DNA from: Phorcus lineatus
Lineage: Eukaryota > Mollusca > Gastropoda > Trochida > Trochidae
DNA: 64,000 nt
Direction: 5' to 3'
NCBI GenBank assembly: GCA_921293015.1
Contig: OV121086.1
Span: 47,509,402 to 47,573,401, forward strand
Positions 45,992 to 56,374 of the stretch are shown here, one piece after another. A model generated the notes under the pieces. The model was not told the origin of the DNA. It did no database searches and saw nothing but the letters and a program-made list of their open reading frames with translations. A program made the position numbers and the translations under genes. The stretch's first letter is position 1; the number at the start of each line of letters is the position of its first letter.

Positions 45992-48099
45992 CTATTTATG
46001 TGTGAGCACGTGCTGATCAAGATTAACTGAGTAGGAGAAGCTTCTGCCACAGACATCACATCTAAACTCTTTATGACGATTGTGAACTTGAAGATGGTAC
46101 TGAAGATTGTGTAAAGTTACAAACATTTTATTGCACTGTGCACATTTGAACTTCTTATCCCCAGAATGGGACAGATGATGTCTCTTAAGGTTCGTACTGC
46201 AGGTGAAAAACTTCCCACAAAGGTCGCACATATACGGCTTTTCTCCTGTATGGGTTCGCATGTGATTCTTGAGACGATATTTATTTGTAAAGCACTTTCC
46301 ACAGAGTTCACACATGTGAAGTCTTTCCTTTGTGTTGGCCTCAGGATCAGGTTTATCTTTAAAGACAATTTCTTTCTCTTTCGCTGAATCTTCCTGGTCA
46401 GGATTCTCACTTGTGCTCACTTTAAGATTACGTTGTTCAATCTCTGACTTTTCTTCTGAGGTGTGTGAAAAATGAGTTCTTTTCTTCTGCTTAACTTCAT
46501 GGCTTAATCTATGTGCCATAAGTTTCCCCAGCTGCTTGAAACTCTTGGGACAGATATCACAGTTCAAAGAGTTGTTCTTTGAATCTTCCATGACGTGTTG
46601 GTCAGAATCAGTTTTGTGTTGAAGCTCTGAGTTCTGTTTGCTAATACAGTAGTCAGAAATTTCTTCACAATCAGACTTCTCTTTAGTACAGTTGTCGAGA
46701 TTAGGTTCTATTTTCATGGACACCAATTTTTCCTTCACAGCATCCTCAATGTCAACTTTTGCTTTGATGCTTCTTTTGCCTTTAGGATCAGGCTTTTTCT
46801 TTGCACTTCCTTTAGGCAATGTTTCAATGCTTCCTTGATCATGAATTACTGCTTTTGCGTTTCCTGGAAAATGAGGTTTCCCCTTCTTGTGACCTTCAAG
46901 ATAACTCAACTTATGAGCCACTAGTCTTCCTGGTCGCATGAATCTTCTGAGACATATTTCACATTTATGTGGTTTCTTCTTTGAATGTACTTCTCCATGT
47001 TTGTCAAGATCTTCAAAGGAAGAGCAAAAAACACTACAATCTGGACATTCAAAATGGTGTAACATATGCGTCTCAAGCTTTCCAGGATGAGAGAATATTT
47101 TGTGACAAATTTTACACCGATGCACATTTTGCTTTTCTACTTCTTGCTGTATATCAAGATCTTCTGAAGAACCAACCTTGTCCTTTTCATTATTCTCAAG
47201 GTTCTTCTCATGAGGTTCTTCACACTCAAGGTCATTCACATGCACTTCATAATCTAAACCATCATGTCCACCCTTAACTGTTTGTTCTTTTTTTCTTTTA
47301 CTGCCTCCTTCACAGTATTTCCTGACATGCCTCACAAGACTTCTCCGATGAGCAAAATACATACCACAATCCTCACACCTAAGACTCTCTTTCTTTGTAC
47401 CTTTGAGTGCAAAATTCCCCTTATCACAGTCATTGCGATATCGTAATTTGTGCGCCTCCAGCATTGCAGGCCGGGTGAATTGTTTCAGACAAATATCACA
47501 TTGATGTGGCTTGGTCTCAAAATGTTCCTGTTTGTGTTTGCTAAGATCTTCTTCATCAGAACAGACCTTTCCACATTTCTGACACTTAATACCATGCAGT
47601 TGGACACAGTATTTCCGGACGTGCTTCACAAGATTTTTATGACATCGGAAATCCTTTCTGCAATGATCACATTTTGTAGGATATTCTACTTTAGTGTGAC
47701 TCTTCTTATGTTGCTCAAGGATAATTTCATTTGTAAAGTGCTTTGGGCAAAGATCACATTTAAATTTCTTCATGTGGACAAGTCTGTGTGACGTTAAGTG
47801 ACCAGGCTGGGCAAACTTTTTGCCACATTCAGAGCATGCAAAAGGCTTTTCTCCAGAGTGAATACGCAGGTGGTACCTTAGAGTCCCGCCTTGTGCAAAC
47901 CCTTTTTTACAAATTTTACACCTGAACGGTTTTTCCCCATTGTGAGATCGCTGGTGCTGAACTAACTTTGAGAGTTTGACATATCCTTTCCCACAAGTTT
48001 TGCAGGAGTGTTTGAATCCATTGCCGTCTCTCTCTGACTGTTGTGATTTTCTCCTGGCTTTTTGTGAACTACTCTTCACCTTTGCATCAGGATCAGAAA
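45992..48099 (-). CDS. Terminal zinc-finger exon T1 (about 16 fingers)
   Basis: Acceptor TTATTTCAG|TTTCTG completes a Val codon (V-S-D-P-D-A-K), and the frame ends at 45992. With the leader it gives 943 residues. Fingers 1-4 form the conserved N-terminal block and fingers 13-16 the C-terminal block (HMCELCGKCF..., with THTGEKP). Intermediate fingers include C2HC types ending KHVRKYC (twice) and long-spaced ones (SYLEGH, RYRNDC). A charged Lys/Glu/Ser linker of roughly 100 residues separates fingers 11 and 12, and a further one precedes finger 13. It is the exon nearest the leader (3.0-kb intron) and is closest to T4 in its opening residues. DNA-binding role expected. Confidence 0.88.
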
Positions 48100-49264
48100 C
48101 TGAAATAAATATGCATAGGATTTACTTACTTAAATGTTGCCATTTTTCACTGGCCTTTTCATGTAAGAGGCTATATAAATGTGTTATAACAACATAAATC
48201 CAGGCGGAAACAGCGTTGTATTTTAACATTGTTGGTTTAAACTAATCTTTTCTACTGTTTTTGTTCCTGTTCATATTGGAAACCAATTGAAAATCAACGC
48301 TGAGTAAAGATGAGATAGTGAAGACAGCATGTTATAATCAATTGTTATTGAAGGGTTTTTCAAAATGTTATAACCTTCTTAAAAGAGAGAAGAAAAAAAA
48401 ATAGTTAACTTATGATTAGTAAAAACTAAACATTATTTTGAGTTGGATCATACATTTATTACTTATGCACTTAACACATAAATCTCTTTGAGCCAGAATT
48501 GACATGAAATTAAAAGATGATCTATAAAACAACAACTTAAAAACCAATAAAGAACATGGAAAATTTCAAACTGAATAGCATTTAAGAGGCAGTATCTGTT
48601 AGTTTTTAAGTAAATATGAAAACAAAAATAAATGTTACTAATTGCAAGGCAATCTTTCTATAAAAAAAGCAGTGATGGGTTAAGCTTCACAAATCCATTT
48701 GCCTTACCTAAATGATTAAAAGATCTTTATTGTTTAAAATGGCCACCAGCAGTTTCGGTTTGATATTTAATACTTTCTTCTAAGAGTACGGATAATCAGG
48801 TGTTGAGTAATCAGGCGTCAGACCCTTGAAAGATAATGCATTTGGCATCAACATATATTTACTAGGGAGTATTTGATGTAATAAAATAGTGCTAGTGCCC
48901 TTTAAGGTACTTATCTAACTTTTTAAAATCTTCAAAACCAGCAACTTACATAAGATTAGACACTATAAAAAAAATCTGTAAAAATTAAAACTACTGGTTT
49001 TATAAAGAAAAGCGCCATTGAATCATATAACAACACTATTTTAGTCTTTTTACTGATAACTCCATCAGTTTAAGACATATTCCTTCTCTAACATCTTAAG
49101 AAATGATGGCATAATGTTTATAAAGATCTATTCAGTCTGTTGTATTTGAGACAACAAAAACTTGTCCTTAATGTTTTTTATTCTTTTTATTCAACCCTCC
49201 AGTATTCATTCAAGGAAATATTATCATCCAAAAAAATAATAAATACATATGTGCACATAGCTGT

Positions 49265-49420
49265 TCCCAAGGTCCTTGGTAAATTAACCCACCCTTGTGG
49301 CTTGGTGTCCTTAAGATTTTGACAGGTAGATTACCTTTTCCATTGTAAGGGGTCCAATCTCTTCAGAATTGGCAAGAATGACCCTCTGACCTATTTACCT
49401 AGGAACAATGCTGCTGTGCA
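49265..49420 (-). repeat. Dispersed repeat, family R2, copy 1
   Basis: Its reverse complement aligns with 63095-63235: 'gggtcat.ttgccaattctga', 'caatgg.aa', 'ggacaccaagcca' and 'gggtggg.aattt' in the same order. No coding capacity; class unknown. Confidence 0.6.
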
Positions 49421-50299
49421 GGACTGCCTATCTTATGAGTATAAATATGTACAGAAGCTACAGAACAAACTTATCATGCTCTACATTATGAAGTGTCCAA
49501 TATCTAACCCTGCAGTCACTTGTTAACTTTGAAAGCCACTGTGCAAAATGAAGAATGTGACAGTTAAGCATCCTTAGCTCTTTCTATGTCATGATGAACA
49601 TCTTTGAAAATGCAAAGATGTTTAATTTGCAACATTGGTGTACAGTCATATTTTAGGACTGTCATGTGAACAAACATTTGCAATAACAAGTCAGCCCTGT
49701 ATTTGAAGTTCTAAAGCACAATGATGAAAATCATACACCAGACTCATGAATAATTGCAAACAATCAGCACATAGCTCAGCTTCCCACTACATTTTTGAGT
49801 CAAAGATTATTTCATTAGTTACCATTGGAGTAAAAATAAGGGACATAAAGCATAGTTGTCATGTACCTTTAATTCATACCTAAATAACATCAAATGAGAA
49901 CTCACACACATTGCTTATGAATATCGATCCTGTTTCTTTACCTAATTTTACCTAATGACCAGAGACCAAACAATGTGATACATATCTAAAATCACCAATT
50001 TTAAAATAAATGTTAAAACTATTGTGTATATATTTAGGCATATGTCAAAACCAAATCTAAAACTGTATCAAACTCCAAACCATTGAAATGAAGGAAACTT
50101 GCTGGCTGCTTATCCCATCTTACCATCAATTAGGACATAATACTGAAGTCAGTTTAATTCCTTGTTTGATTGGATGTTTTAGTTCTACCCTCAGAGTAGT
50201 TTTAGAACTACCCTCAAAGTAGTGCATAGTAACTGTTTTGTAACAATACTAGACCAGTTATTGGGAAATATGTAGTAGAAAGGGGAAAATAGTCATTTT

Positions 50300-50372
50300 G
50301 AAAAAAAAAGAATTTCGAAAAAAAGTGGGGGGGCTAACCCCCCCAAGCCCCCCCTGTTCCTACGCCCCTGTA
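50300..50372 (-). repeat. Transposon-end fragment (CAGGGGCGTAG terminus)
   Basis: The minus strand starts CAGGGGCGTAGGAACAGGGG and has the self-complementary GGGGGG-CTTGG/TTAGCC-CCCCC run. Such termini are common in animal hAT-like and other short DNA transposons. Only one end is visible. Confidence 0.5.
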
Positions 50373-51061
50373 TAATATCAAAGACACAACTTCTGCAGGT
50401 GGGTAATAGACATGCAATATTTCAGTAAATCCACTGTCCAAGGAATAAAAGTTTCAAAATATTCACTGTATCAAGATTTGAACTCATTCTTTTTACAGCT
50501 TCCCTCTTTGAACTTGTTTCAATGGGGAAAAAATATATAATTTTCAGTTCTGATATCGCAAAAAAACTGCCTCTAATAAGATTTAACTCATTTTCATACA
50601 AACAAAAAATATACAATTTTTAGAAATCCGAAAATATCAGAAGACACTATTTCAGAATATGGTTAATATATACATATAATGAATGGAATGGAAATGAAAG
50701 ATAACGGACAAACAGGGTTATATCCAATAGTTGCTGACTTTCTAAGACATTTCCAAAACAAGGCACCGACTATTTCCATTTCAGGATCAACACAGGTAAA
50801 CCCTGCTCATCGAGTCATAGTATGTCTTCTGTCTTCATTTCAGAATCTCAAGGAGGGAAATTAGCCCAGAAATAAAACAAACACACGACATAAAGCGAGG
50901 GTAATTTTACTTTGGTCTATTACAAATACATAACAGATGTATACCTTTCAGAATAAAAATCTGCAAAGGTCATTTTGGAAGATCATGTGCTAATTTCCCT
51001 AAGCCTTTTCTTAAACTAAACACTAAACATGTATAACAATGAGAAAGGAAGTATGAATTAC

Positions 51062-51566
51062 CTGCATCAAGTCGAGGCTTCTCAAGCAGATGTGTGATCA
51101 CTGGGTTGTTCAATGTGTAGATCTCTGAGTTGGACTCTGGCGACTCAGGAGGGTATGAAACATTGTCCACAAAATTCTCATATGTCAACTCGGTGAAATT
51201 ATTCAACAGGCTTCTTTGTTCAGTCTCTGTTGACCCATCCCCTCTGTTCTGAACACTCCCATGATATTGGTGATCTATTTGGGAGATGACCATCGGACTC
51301 TCATACTGTTCACTTTGTGGCATAGAGACCACAACTTCTGACACGTATCTCGGAGCGGAGAGGTCTTCTTCCACATAACTTGCAGCTATGGCACTCTCGC
51401 TGACAGGATACGCCCTGCTTTCAGCCACCTGCACATACTGGGTGTCCTGCAGCTGTTGACTGGTGCTGAGACTTGTGCTGGCTTGCTGGTTGGGCTGCTC
51501 TTCTTTGTTCAGCAGTTGAGATGAGATAGTTCCAAGGCTTGACCAGGCACTTGATATTGTGTCACC
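51062..51566 (-). CDS. Leader exon 3 (acidic Ser/Gln-rich linker)
   Basis: Acceptor TACATCAG|GGTGAC opens in phase 0 with G-D-T-I-S-S-A-W. Donor GATGCAG|GTAATT closes 505 bp later in phase 1. The 168 residues are rich in Ser, Gln, Glu and Val, with no domain I recognise. They resemble in composition and position the longer linker exon (56948-58001) of the divergent gene, which also ends in phase 1. Such regions commonly act as flexible or activating segments; that function is inference. This donor is the branching point to T1-T4. Confidence 0.8.
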
Positions 51567-51743
51567 CTGATGTACAAAAATAAAATTATTGGGAACATTA
51601 AACACTAAAAAACAACTTACATAGTGAAAAAACGTTTTTGGCCACAGGACTATTCTGAAATATTACTGAAAATATTATTCCACGTGTTAAATTGAATTAC
51701 ATCAAGTATTTGTGTTCTATTAAAAGATATCAAAATTCATTAC

Positions 51744-51911
51744 CTGCAATCTGACGTGAGAAGTTGCATTAACGTGAGGAGAGATCAGTTGTTGGTAGTC
51801 AGGTTTCTCGAGTTGAGACTCTGCCAAGGCCAACTCTTCCAGGAGAGATGCAGAGACAATACCGCAGCGACATCCCCTCAGAACACTTCCAACACGTTGT
51901 ATGAACTTATC
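51744..51911 (-). CDS. Leader exon 2 (shared N-terminal module)
   Basis: Between TTATTGCAG| and |GTAATG, 56 codons in phase 0/0 start DKFIQRVGSVLRGCRCGIVS. It aligns with exon 2 of the divergent plus-strand gene (DDFIMSCGIPLRLCHCGTVS): F-I, G, LR-x-C-x-CG-x-VS, and later L, L, E, Y and L are conserved (16 of 47 positions). Predicted mostly helical, with two conserved cysteines. I do not recognise it as BTB, KRAB, SCAN or ZAD. It may mediate dimerisation or partner binding, which is inference. Confidence 0.82.
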
Positions 51912-52616
51912 CTGCAATAAGAGATAGAGTCAATATTGGACCTTTGCATTTTAAAATTTTTTCTTAAGGCTAAAGCATATGTTAATAAAATATTCCCATC
52001 ATTTGATGATGATGGGGTTGGAGATTTTACAAGTGCTTCCAGCAAAGCTGATTTTGCACTTAGCCACATCATTTTAGAATTCTTGCGTGAAATAAATATG
52101 GTACACTTGAGGTTTATGTAAGTACATTTGTATATCTGTATATTTTGGTTCTGTTTTGAGCCACTTCTTGGTTAACATGAGGCTCTATTGTAAAAATGAA
52201 TTTTTTTAAATTGACGCGATAGTAAATAATTGATCCAAAAAGCAGACATAATATAACCAATTCATTTGGTAAAGATGAAAAACAAGATTTGCGTGCTGCC
52301 TATCAGCCCCTTAACTATTTTTGGCATAATTTCAATTTAGTCGGTTAATTGATTCTATTTTGTATGCTCCTGCATCACAAACAAAGTGTTGATGCATAGA
52401 GCTTTGTCATTTCAAACTGAGAGGTCATGGGCAGACTGATCTTATGGGAATAGACAATTTTCTCAGAAACATACTGAAACCAAAGGGTATGAATAACACA
52501 ATTTTCTATCCAGCATAGAAAGTAATATTGGCATTGATAATCGAAGTCCAAACATGAATAACAAAGACAAGAAAGGTAACAAAACAAAGATAAACAATGA
52601 TTGAAACTGAACTTAC

Positions 52617-52682
52617 TGTTACACAGAATCTAATGGCCTGATTACTGGCAAAATGATTACCCAAAAACATATAGTATGAATC
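52617..52682 (-). CDS. Possible 22-codon cassette exon
   Basis: A 66-bp open stretch lies between a pyrimidine-rich acceptor (TTTGTATTAG|) and a consensus donor (|GTAAGT). It is in phase 0/0, so it could be included or skipped without changing frame. It would insert D-S-Y-Y-M-F-L-G-N-H-F... between leader exons 1 and 2. The divergent paralogue lacks an equivalent, and direct joining of exons 1 and 2 aligns better, so it is at most a cassette. Confidence 0.35.
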
Positions 52683-53199
52683 CTAATACAAAGAGTGAAC
52701 GATTATTGCATATATATGTCATTATGTAGGACTTAAAACATAAGTGAGGCTGTGGTAAGATTATGACAATTTGACAAAAAGACCACTGTTACTACTTCAG
52801 ACTATTGATATAGGCTGTATTGGAGGACCTATCTTTCACTGCACCTGATAAGACATGATAATTTTCATTTTCCTATGGTTATAGACATTGATGGCAGTGC
52901 AGATATTTAATAAATAGATATTAAATTTGTAGCCTCTGTAGCAGTTTCCTGACCATCTTAATCAAGAAGGATTTTGAATTATCAGCAACATTAAATTCAT
53001 CTCTACCCCCCTTCTTTTTTAACTTTGACTGACACCATCTTACGACAGTGATGAATTGATTGTTTCTGAATAAAAATGAATTTTTTTTAATCAAGACCAT
53101 GTTGGGATATAGGATTTACATTTCATTTGTGCTGATTGTAGTTGGATGATTCATTTTTATTGATTTAGAAGTTATAAGGGCAAAACCCTTCCAAAACAA

Positions 53200-53412
53200 A
53201 ATCGGCATGAAAATGCTACAGCTAAAATAGCCATTAGACGGTGAACTTCCATTTTTAGATCACAAATTAAACCTGTTTTTTGTCCACCTTGGGAACTTAT
53301 GAGCTTTATGGTACTGATTTTCAGAGAAAGCCACCTAACTCCTCGATGAAAAAACACCATTTATAAAGGTTGACATATTTGACTCAAACAACATACTTTG
53401 TGCCCCTTTAAA
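53200..53412. repeat. Dispersed repeat, right-end copy
   Basis: Shares with 18415-18590 'tagatcacaaatta', 'aacctgttttttgtcca', 'aacaccatttata', 'gacatatttgact' and 'acaacatactttgtgcccct'. Located in the leader intron 1. Confidence 0.6.
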
Positions 53413-53422
53413 AATAAAGAAA

Positions 53423-54827
53423 CCTTGCGTACGGTGTTTTCGAGCCCCTAAGACAAACAGCGACAATTGTTATAGAATAAATATCTTTACAGTTAATTCT
53501 TATCCAACCATTATCAACATTTGTTTTTTCTTATTGAATACCTTAATCGATATAATTTACCCTTGTTTATATTGCAAGAAAATCTCCGAACTTCGAAGAG
53601 GTCAATTTGATCGCGAGTTTCGTGACGTCACCTCTTTTCTAGCCCCTCAGATTTTGTGACGTAGTCAACGGATCTTAGGTTTTCAGGGGCCGATTTCAAA
53701 AGTTCAAAATACTTTATCAGTTTCGAAAGCATAAAACAATTTCCAAAAACAGAAAAAATAACCTTTTGTACAAAGCACATGTTAAGTAATGATATGACAA
53801 CAGAATATGAGCTCTTCCGATGCATGATTACTCCATAGACAACCCTCAGCATCTTAATTATTTGTTCTCTTGGCAATTAATTTTAGATAATTATTCTTTT
53901 ATGAGATCATCTAATTATAGATTTTTAACTAAAGAATAATTATTTGCATTTACTTAAATGATATGTAGTTTGATTCCAAAAAAAATTCTTATGTTTATAA
54001 TTTCCTATCAACGCGCACCTGCGTAAAAATCCTTTCAGTTGTGCACTTCACTCGTTACAATTGATGAACAAAGTCGATAAAATGTGTAATCAGACAAACC
54101 TTTTGATAAAATTCAACATATACACAATGTACATCGTACATCGGAGTAATCATTAATAATTAAATACCATTAACTATTCAATAGTCCTCTATCTGTTGCT
54201 GTGCCACTTGTCTTGATGTCCGTGATGCGAGAGATCTGAGTTGTAGACCCTTAGTTATACGTATGAAAATGAAATCTTATAGTTCAAATAATTCTTCATT
54301 TTTTTCCCATTTTGGTGACAACAAAGGTATTTTGATTTAAATAAGTGATGATATCTGACTTCAGCATATGCATTGATCAACGACCCGACGTTCTTTGTTG
54401 GCCTTCCAAACCGAGTAGAAATAGACCAATCGCTAATGAGACGACCCCAACTGTTGATCGGCGGGCGAGTTTAACATAAGATGTCACATGATGCCAGTCA
54501 TGTATTTTTGACAGGAAGTTCATGTTCATCAACAAAAATAAGATCAAACTGTTCGCTAACGTATGGTTTGAAATGTTGGTAGCTTTTAAACATGACTATA
54601 ACCGGTTATTAGTTGAATTCAATGTATCTTTAAACGGAATAATATTTAATGGTTTAATGTCCGAAATTACAGACTTATATGAAGAAAAAAACTATTTCCG
54701 ATGATTTTGGACCCTTCCTTTAATATATCGTTACATAGTTATTTTCTAACTGATACTTTGAGAGAAATCCATGCCCGACTTTTAGGGGCTCGAAAAGACG
54801 TGACGCTCGAAAACAGGTAGCGTGGGG
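53423..54827. mobile_element. Probable non-autonomous DNA transposon in leader intron 1
   Basis: The left end 'ccttgcgtacggtgttttcg' plus 'agcccctaa' is inverted at the right end ('ttaggggctcgaaaa', then 'gctcgaaaacaggtagcg'). An internal CCCCTCAGA/TTTTGTGACG block repeats the theme. The 1.4-kb interior has no substantial coding frame. Boundaries and target duplications are uncertain. Confidence 0.4.
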
Positions 54828-54962
54828 AAAGTTTAACTCAGTACTATGCTAATTACATCTCAGATCTACAGTACCGTGGCCGAAATAGATAGGATATTCG
54901 ACCGCAGGACATTGGGTTATTCACAGAAACACTTAATACTTCGATATAAATTATCTTGTTAC

Positions 54963-55013
54963 CTTCTCAAAACATTTGCTCACGAGCTTCTCTATCTTTT
55001 CTTCCATTTCCAT
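54963..55013 (-). CDS. Leader exon 1 (start of the four-way locus)
   Basis: ATG opens MEMEEKIEKLVSKCFEK and the donor AAG|GTAACA follows in phase 0. The divergent gene's exon 1 (METVAQLQIVTEFLLRNCQE, then K) likewise ends C-x-E-K|GTAAC in phase 0, which is why this tiny exon is chosen. The context CCATGG is strong. No other ATG-bearing exon in matching phase was found nearby. Confidence 0.75.
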
Positions 55014-55735
55014 GGCAGATGTAGGCGTTTCTATTTATATAGTCATTTTCTTCGTCTCCAAAAACTTGAAAAAGGTCAAAAACAAAACACTTGATACGTT
55101 CCTTATTTGTGCAAGAAGGGAGAGAACGTACAACACATACTTTAACAAACGTTATTCGATATCGAAACCATAGTGTAAAATCAATTTAGCGAAACGCTTA
55201 CTAAACTGTTCTAATTACTACATATTATCCTCAAACAATTGTGAAAACCGCAATTTTTTTAGATTTGCTAACCGGAAGTAGATTAAATTTAGCAGGAACG
55301 CAGTATCCTAAATTAAATAGAAAACCCGAGAAAATCTCACTAAACACATTACATGACATTTTATGACTTTGAGCATTAATTTTGTGCATTAAACACAATT
55401 TATTGATAATGTTGAAAATAATTTGATTATCTGCGTAGGTGGTTTTAAGTTCATACAACTATTTCCGGTTTTGCATTTTGTGAAATAGCAGAACTCCGGC
55501 TTTACTCATTTATTGCTTGCTACGTATACGTCATTTAATACGATTGATGCCCATTAATATTTACCATGTCAGGTAAAAATTAACAATATTTGCAATTATA
55601 ATATTGCATAATATTGTCATTAAATTGTAACTCAAATATGAGTTATGATAAGTTGTTTATTACAACTTTCGGAGTCACATTTTCTCAATTTCATTGCAGG
55701 TGATCGGGTATGAATAGTGTCTCTCGTTTCTGAAA
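55014..55735. promoter_or_regulatory. Divergent promoter with ETS-like sites and plus-gene 5' UTR
   Basis: The 722 bp between the two start codons must hold promoters for both genes. ACCGGAAGTA at 55271-55280 is a full ETS-type site, and AACCGGAAAT (55461-55470, minus strand) is a weaker one; ETS sites are typical of bidirectional TATA-less promoters. On the plus side a 5'-UTR intron is likely: donor CAG|GTAAAA at 55572/55573 and acceptor TTTCATTGCAG| before 55700. Splicing creates an upstream reading frame of six codons (M-S-G-D-R-V, stop). Confidence 0.5.
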
Positions 55736-55798
55736 ATGGAAACTGTAGCACAATTACAGATTGTTACGGAGTTTCTTTTAAGAAACTGCCAAGAAAAG
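55736..55798 (+). CDS. Plus-strand zinc-finger gene, exon 1
   Basis: ATG begins METVAQLQIVTEFLLRNCQE plus K, then donor AAG|GTAACC in phase 0. It is homologous in length and ending to leader exon 1 of the divergent locus. An in-frame stop lies just upstream (TGA at 55711), supporting this start. Together five exons encode 964 residues. Confidence 0.8.
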
Positions 55799-56374
55799 GT
55801 AACCTATAACCTTTTTCACCTATTTTACGGGGGAAAACTAATATTTAAAATCTGAGGAGTTGGAAAAATTCCTGAAAATGTTATGTTTACAGTCCCATTT
55901 CTCAAACGTAAGGCAAGCCAATAATGAGAAAAGGATATTCTTAATATGTCACTTAAATAACAGTTAAAGCAGGTACTTCAGATAATCTAAACTTCTGTTC
56001 ATGTGGGATAAAAGAAGTTATAGAGTCTGAATCCTTAAGCATCTTCACAACGTAACGGCTGAAACAAAAAGAATTCCAGCTCTTCCCGCTCGGAAAATGG
56101 ATAGAGTTTATTTCTATTTGTTTCCACGGTGTCATTTTTAGTAACTAAGAAGATCTTAATCATTGGGAAACTGCAACACATTAGATTTATCTGGGCTTTA
56201 TATTCTAGAAGGCAATAAAGGAAGACATCTTTTTATGCTTGACTGAGAATTTGTTGACTTATTTTCTACTTAAAATTAAATTGGAACATTTATAATTATA
56301 TTCAAATGATAAATATGATATCTACTGACTTTATATCATGATATTATTTTATTAATAATATTATTTTGTTTTAG

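Larger units (their letters stand above)
48100..51061. other. Intron between leader and T1
   Basis: No further exon supported. It holds one half of a dispersed repeat pair (49265-49420) and a G/C-run transposon end (50300-50372). From the exon 3 donor the frame stays open for 30 more codons to 50970, so intron retention would give a finger-less protein. Confidence 0.55.
30905..55013 (-). other. Zinc-finger locus with one leader and four alternative terminal exons
   Basis: Three 5' exons (54963-55013, 51744-51911, 51062-51566) encode a 241-residue leader ending in phase 1 (codon base G). Four later exons each start after a pyrimidine-rich acceptor in the phase that accepts this G, stay open to a private stop and encode whole zinc-finger arrays. 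All four joins sum to multiples of three: 944, 673, 1186 and 582 codons including stop. No second leader copy is visible between the terminal exons. The layout matches the alternative-3'-exon design of insect lola and mod(mdg4), in which a common N-terminal part is linked to different finger sets. The proteins are expected to be nuclear DNA-binding factors differing in target sites. An alternative is a tandem cluster of genes with unseen small first exons. Confidence 0.7.

Noticed and set aside
30905-48099. Four independent single-exon zinc-finger genes
   Set aside because: None has a convincing start codon with upstream stop inside the exon. All begin right after good acceptors in one shared phase, and the only leader exons seen are those near 51-55 kb. 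Kept only as the alternative hypothesis.
50970-51061. Separate 211-residue protein from 51605 to 50970
   Set aside because: It is exon 3 plus intron read-through on both sides. Consensus splice sites at 51566 and 51062 mark the real exon.
51744-51911. BTB, KRAB, SCAN or ZAD leader domain
   Set aside because: Length (about 73 residues over two exons) and residue pattern do not match. ZAD would need four zinc-binding cysteines; only two are conserved.
51878-52121. Overlapping 60-residue frames on both strands in the leader intron
   Set aside because: Overlap of antisense frames and lack of good splice sites argue for chance or a repeat fragment.
55028-55041. TATA box for the four-way locus (TATATAAATA, minus strand)
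   Set aside because: It lies only 15-28 bases upstream of the start codon, so transcription from it would begin at or past the ATG.
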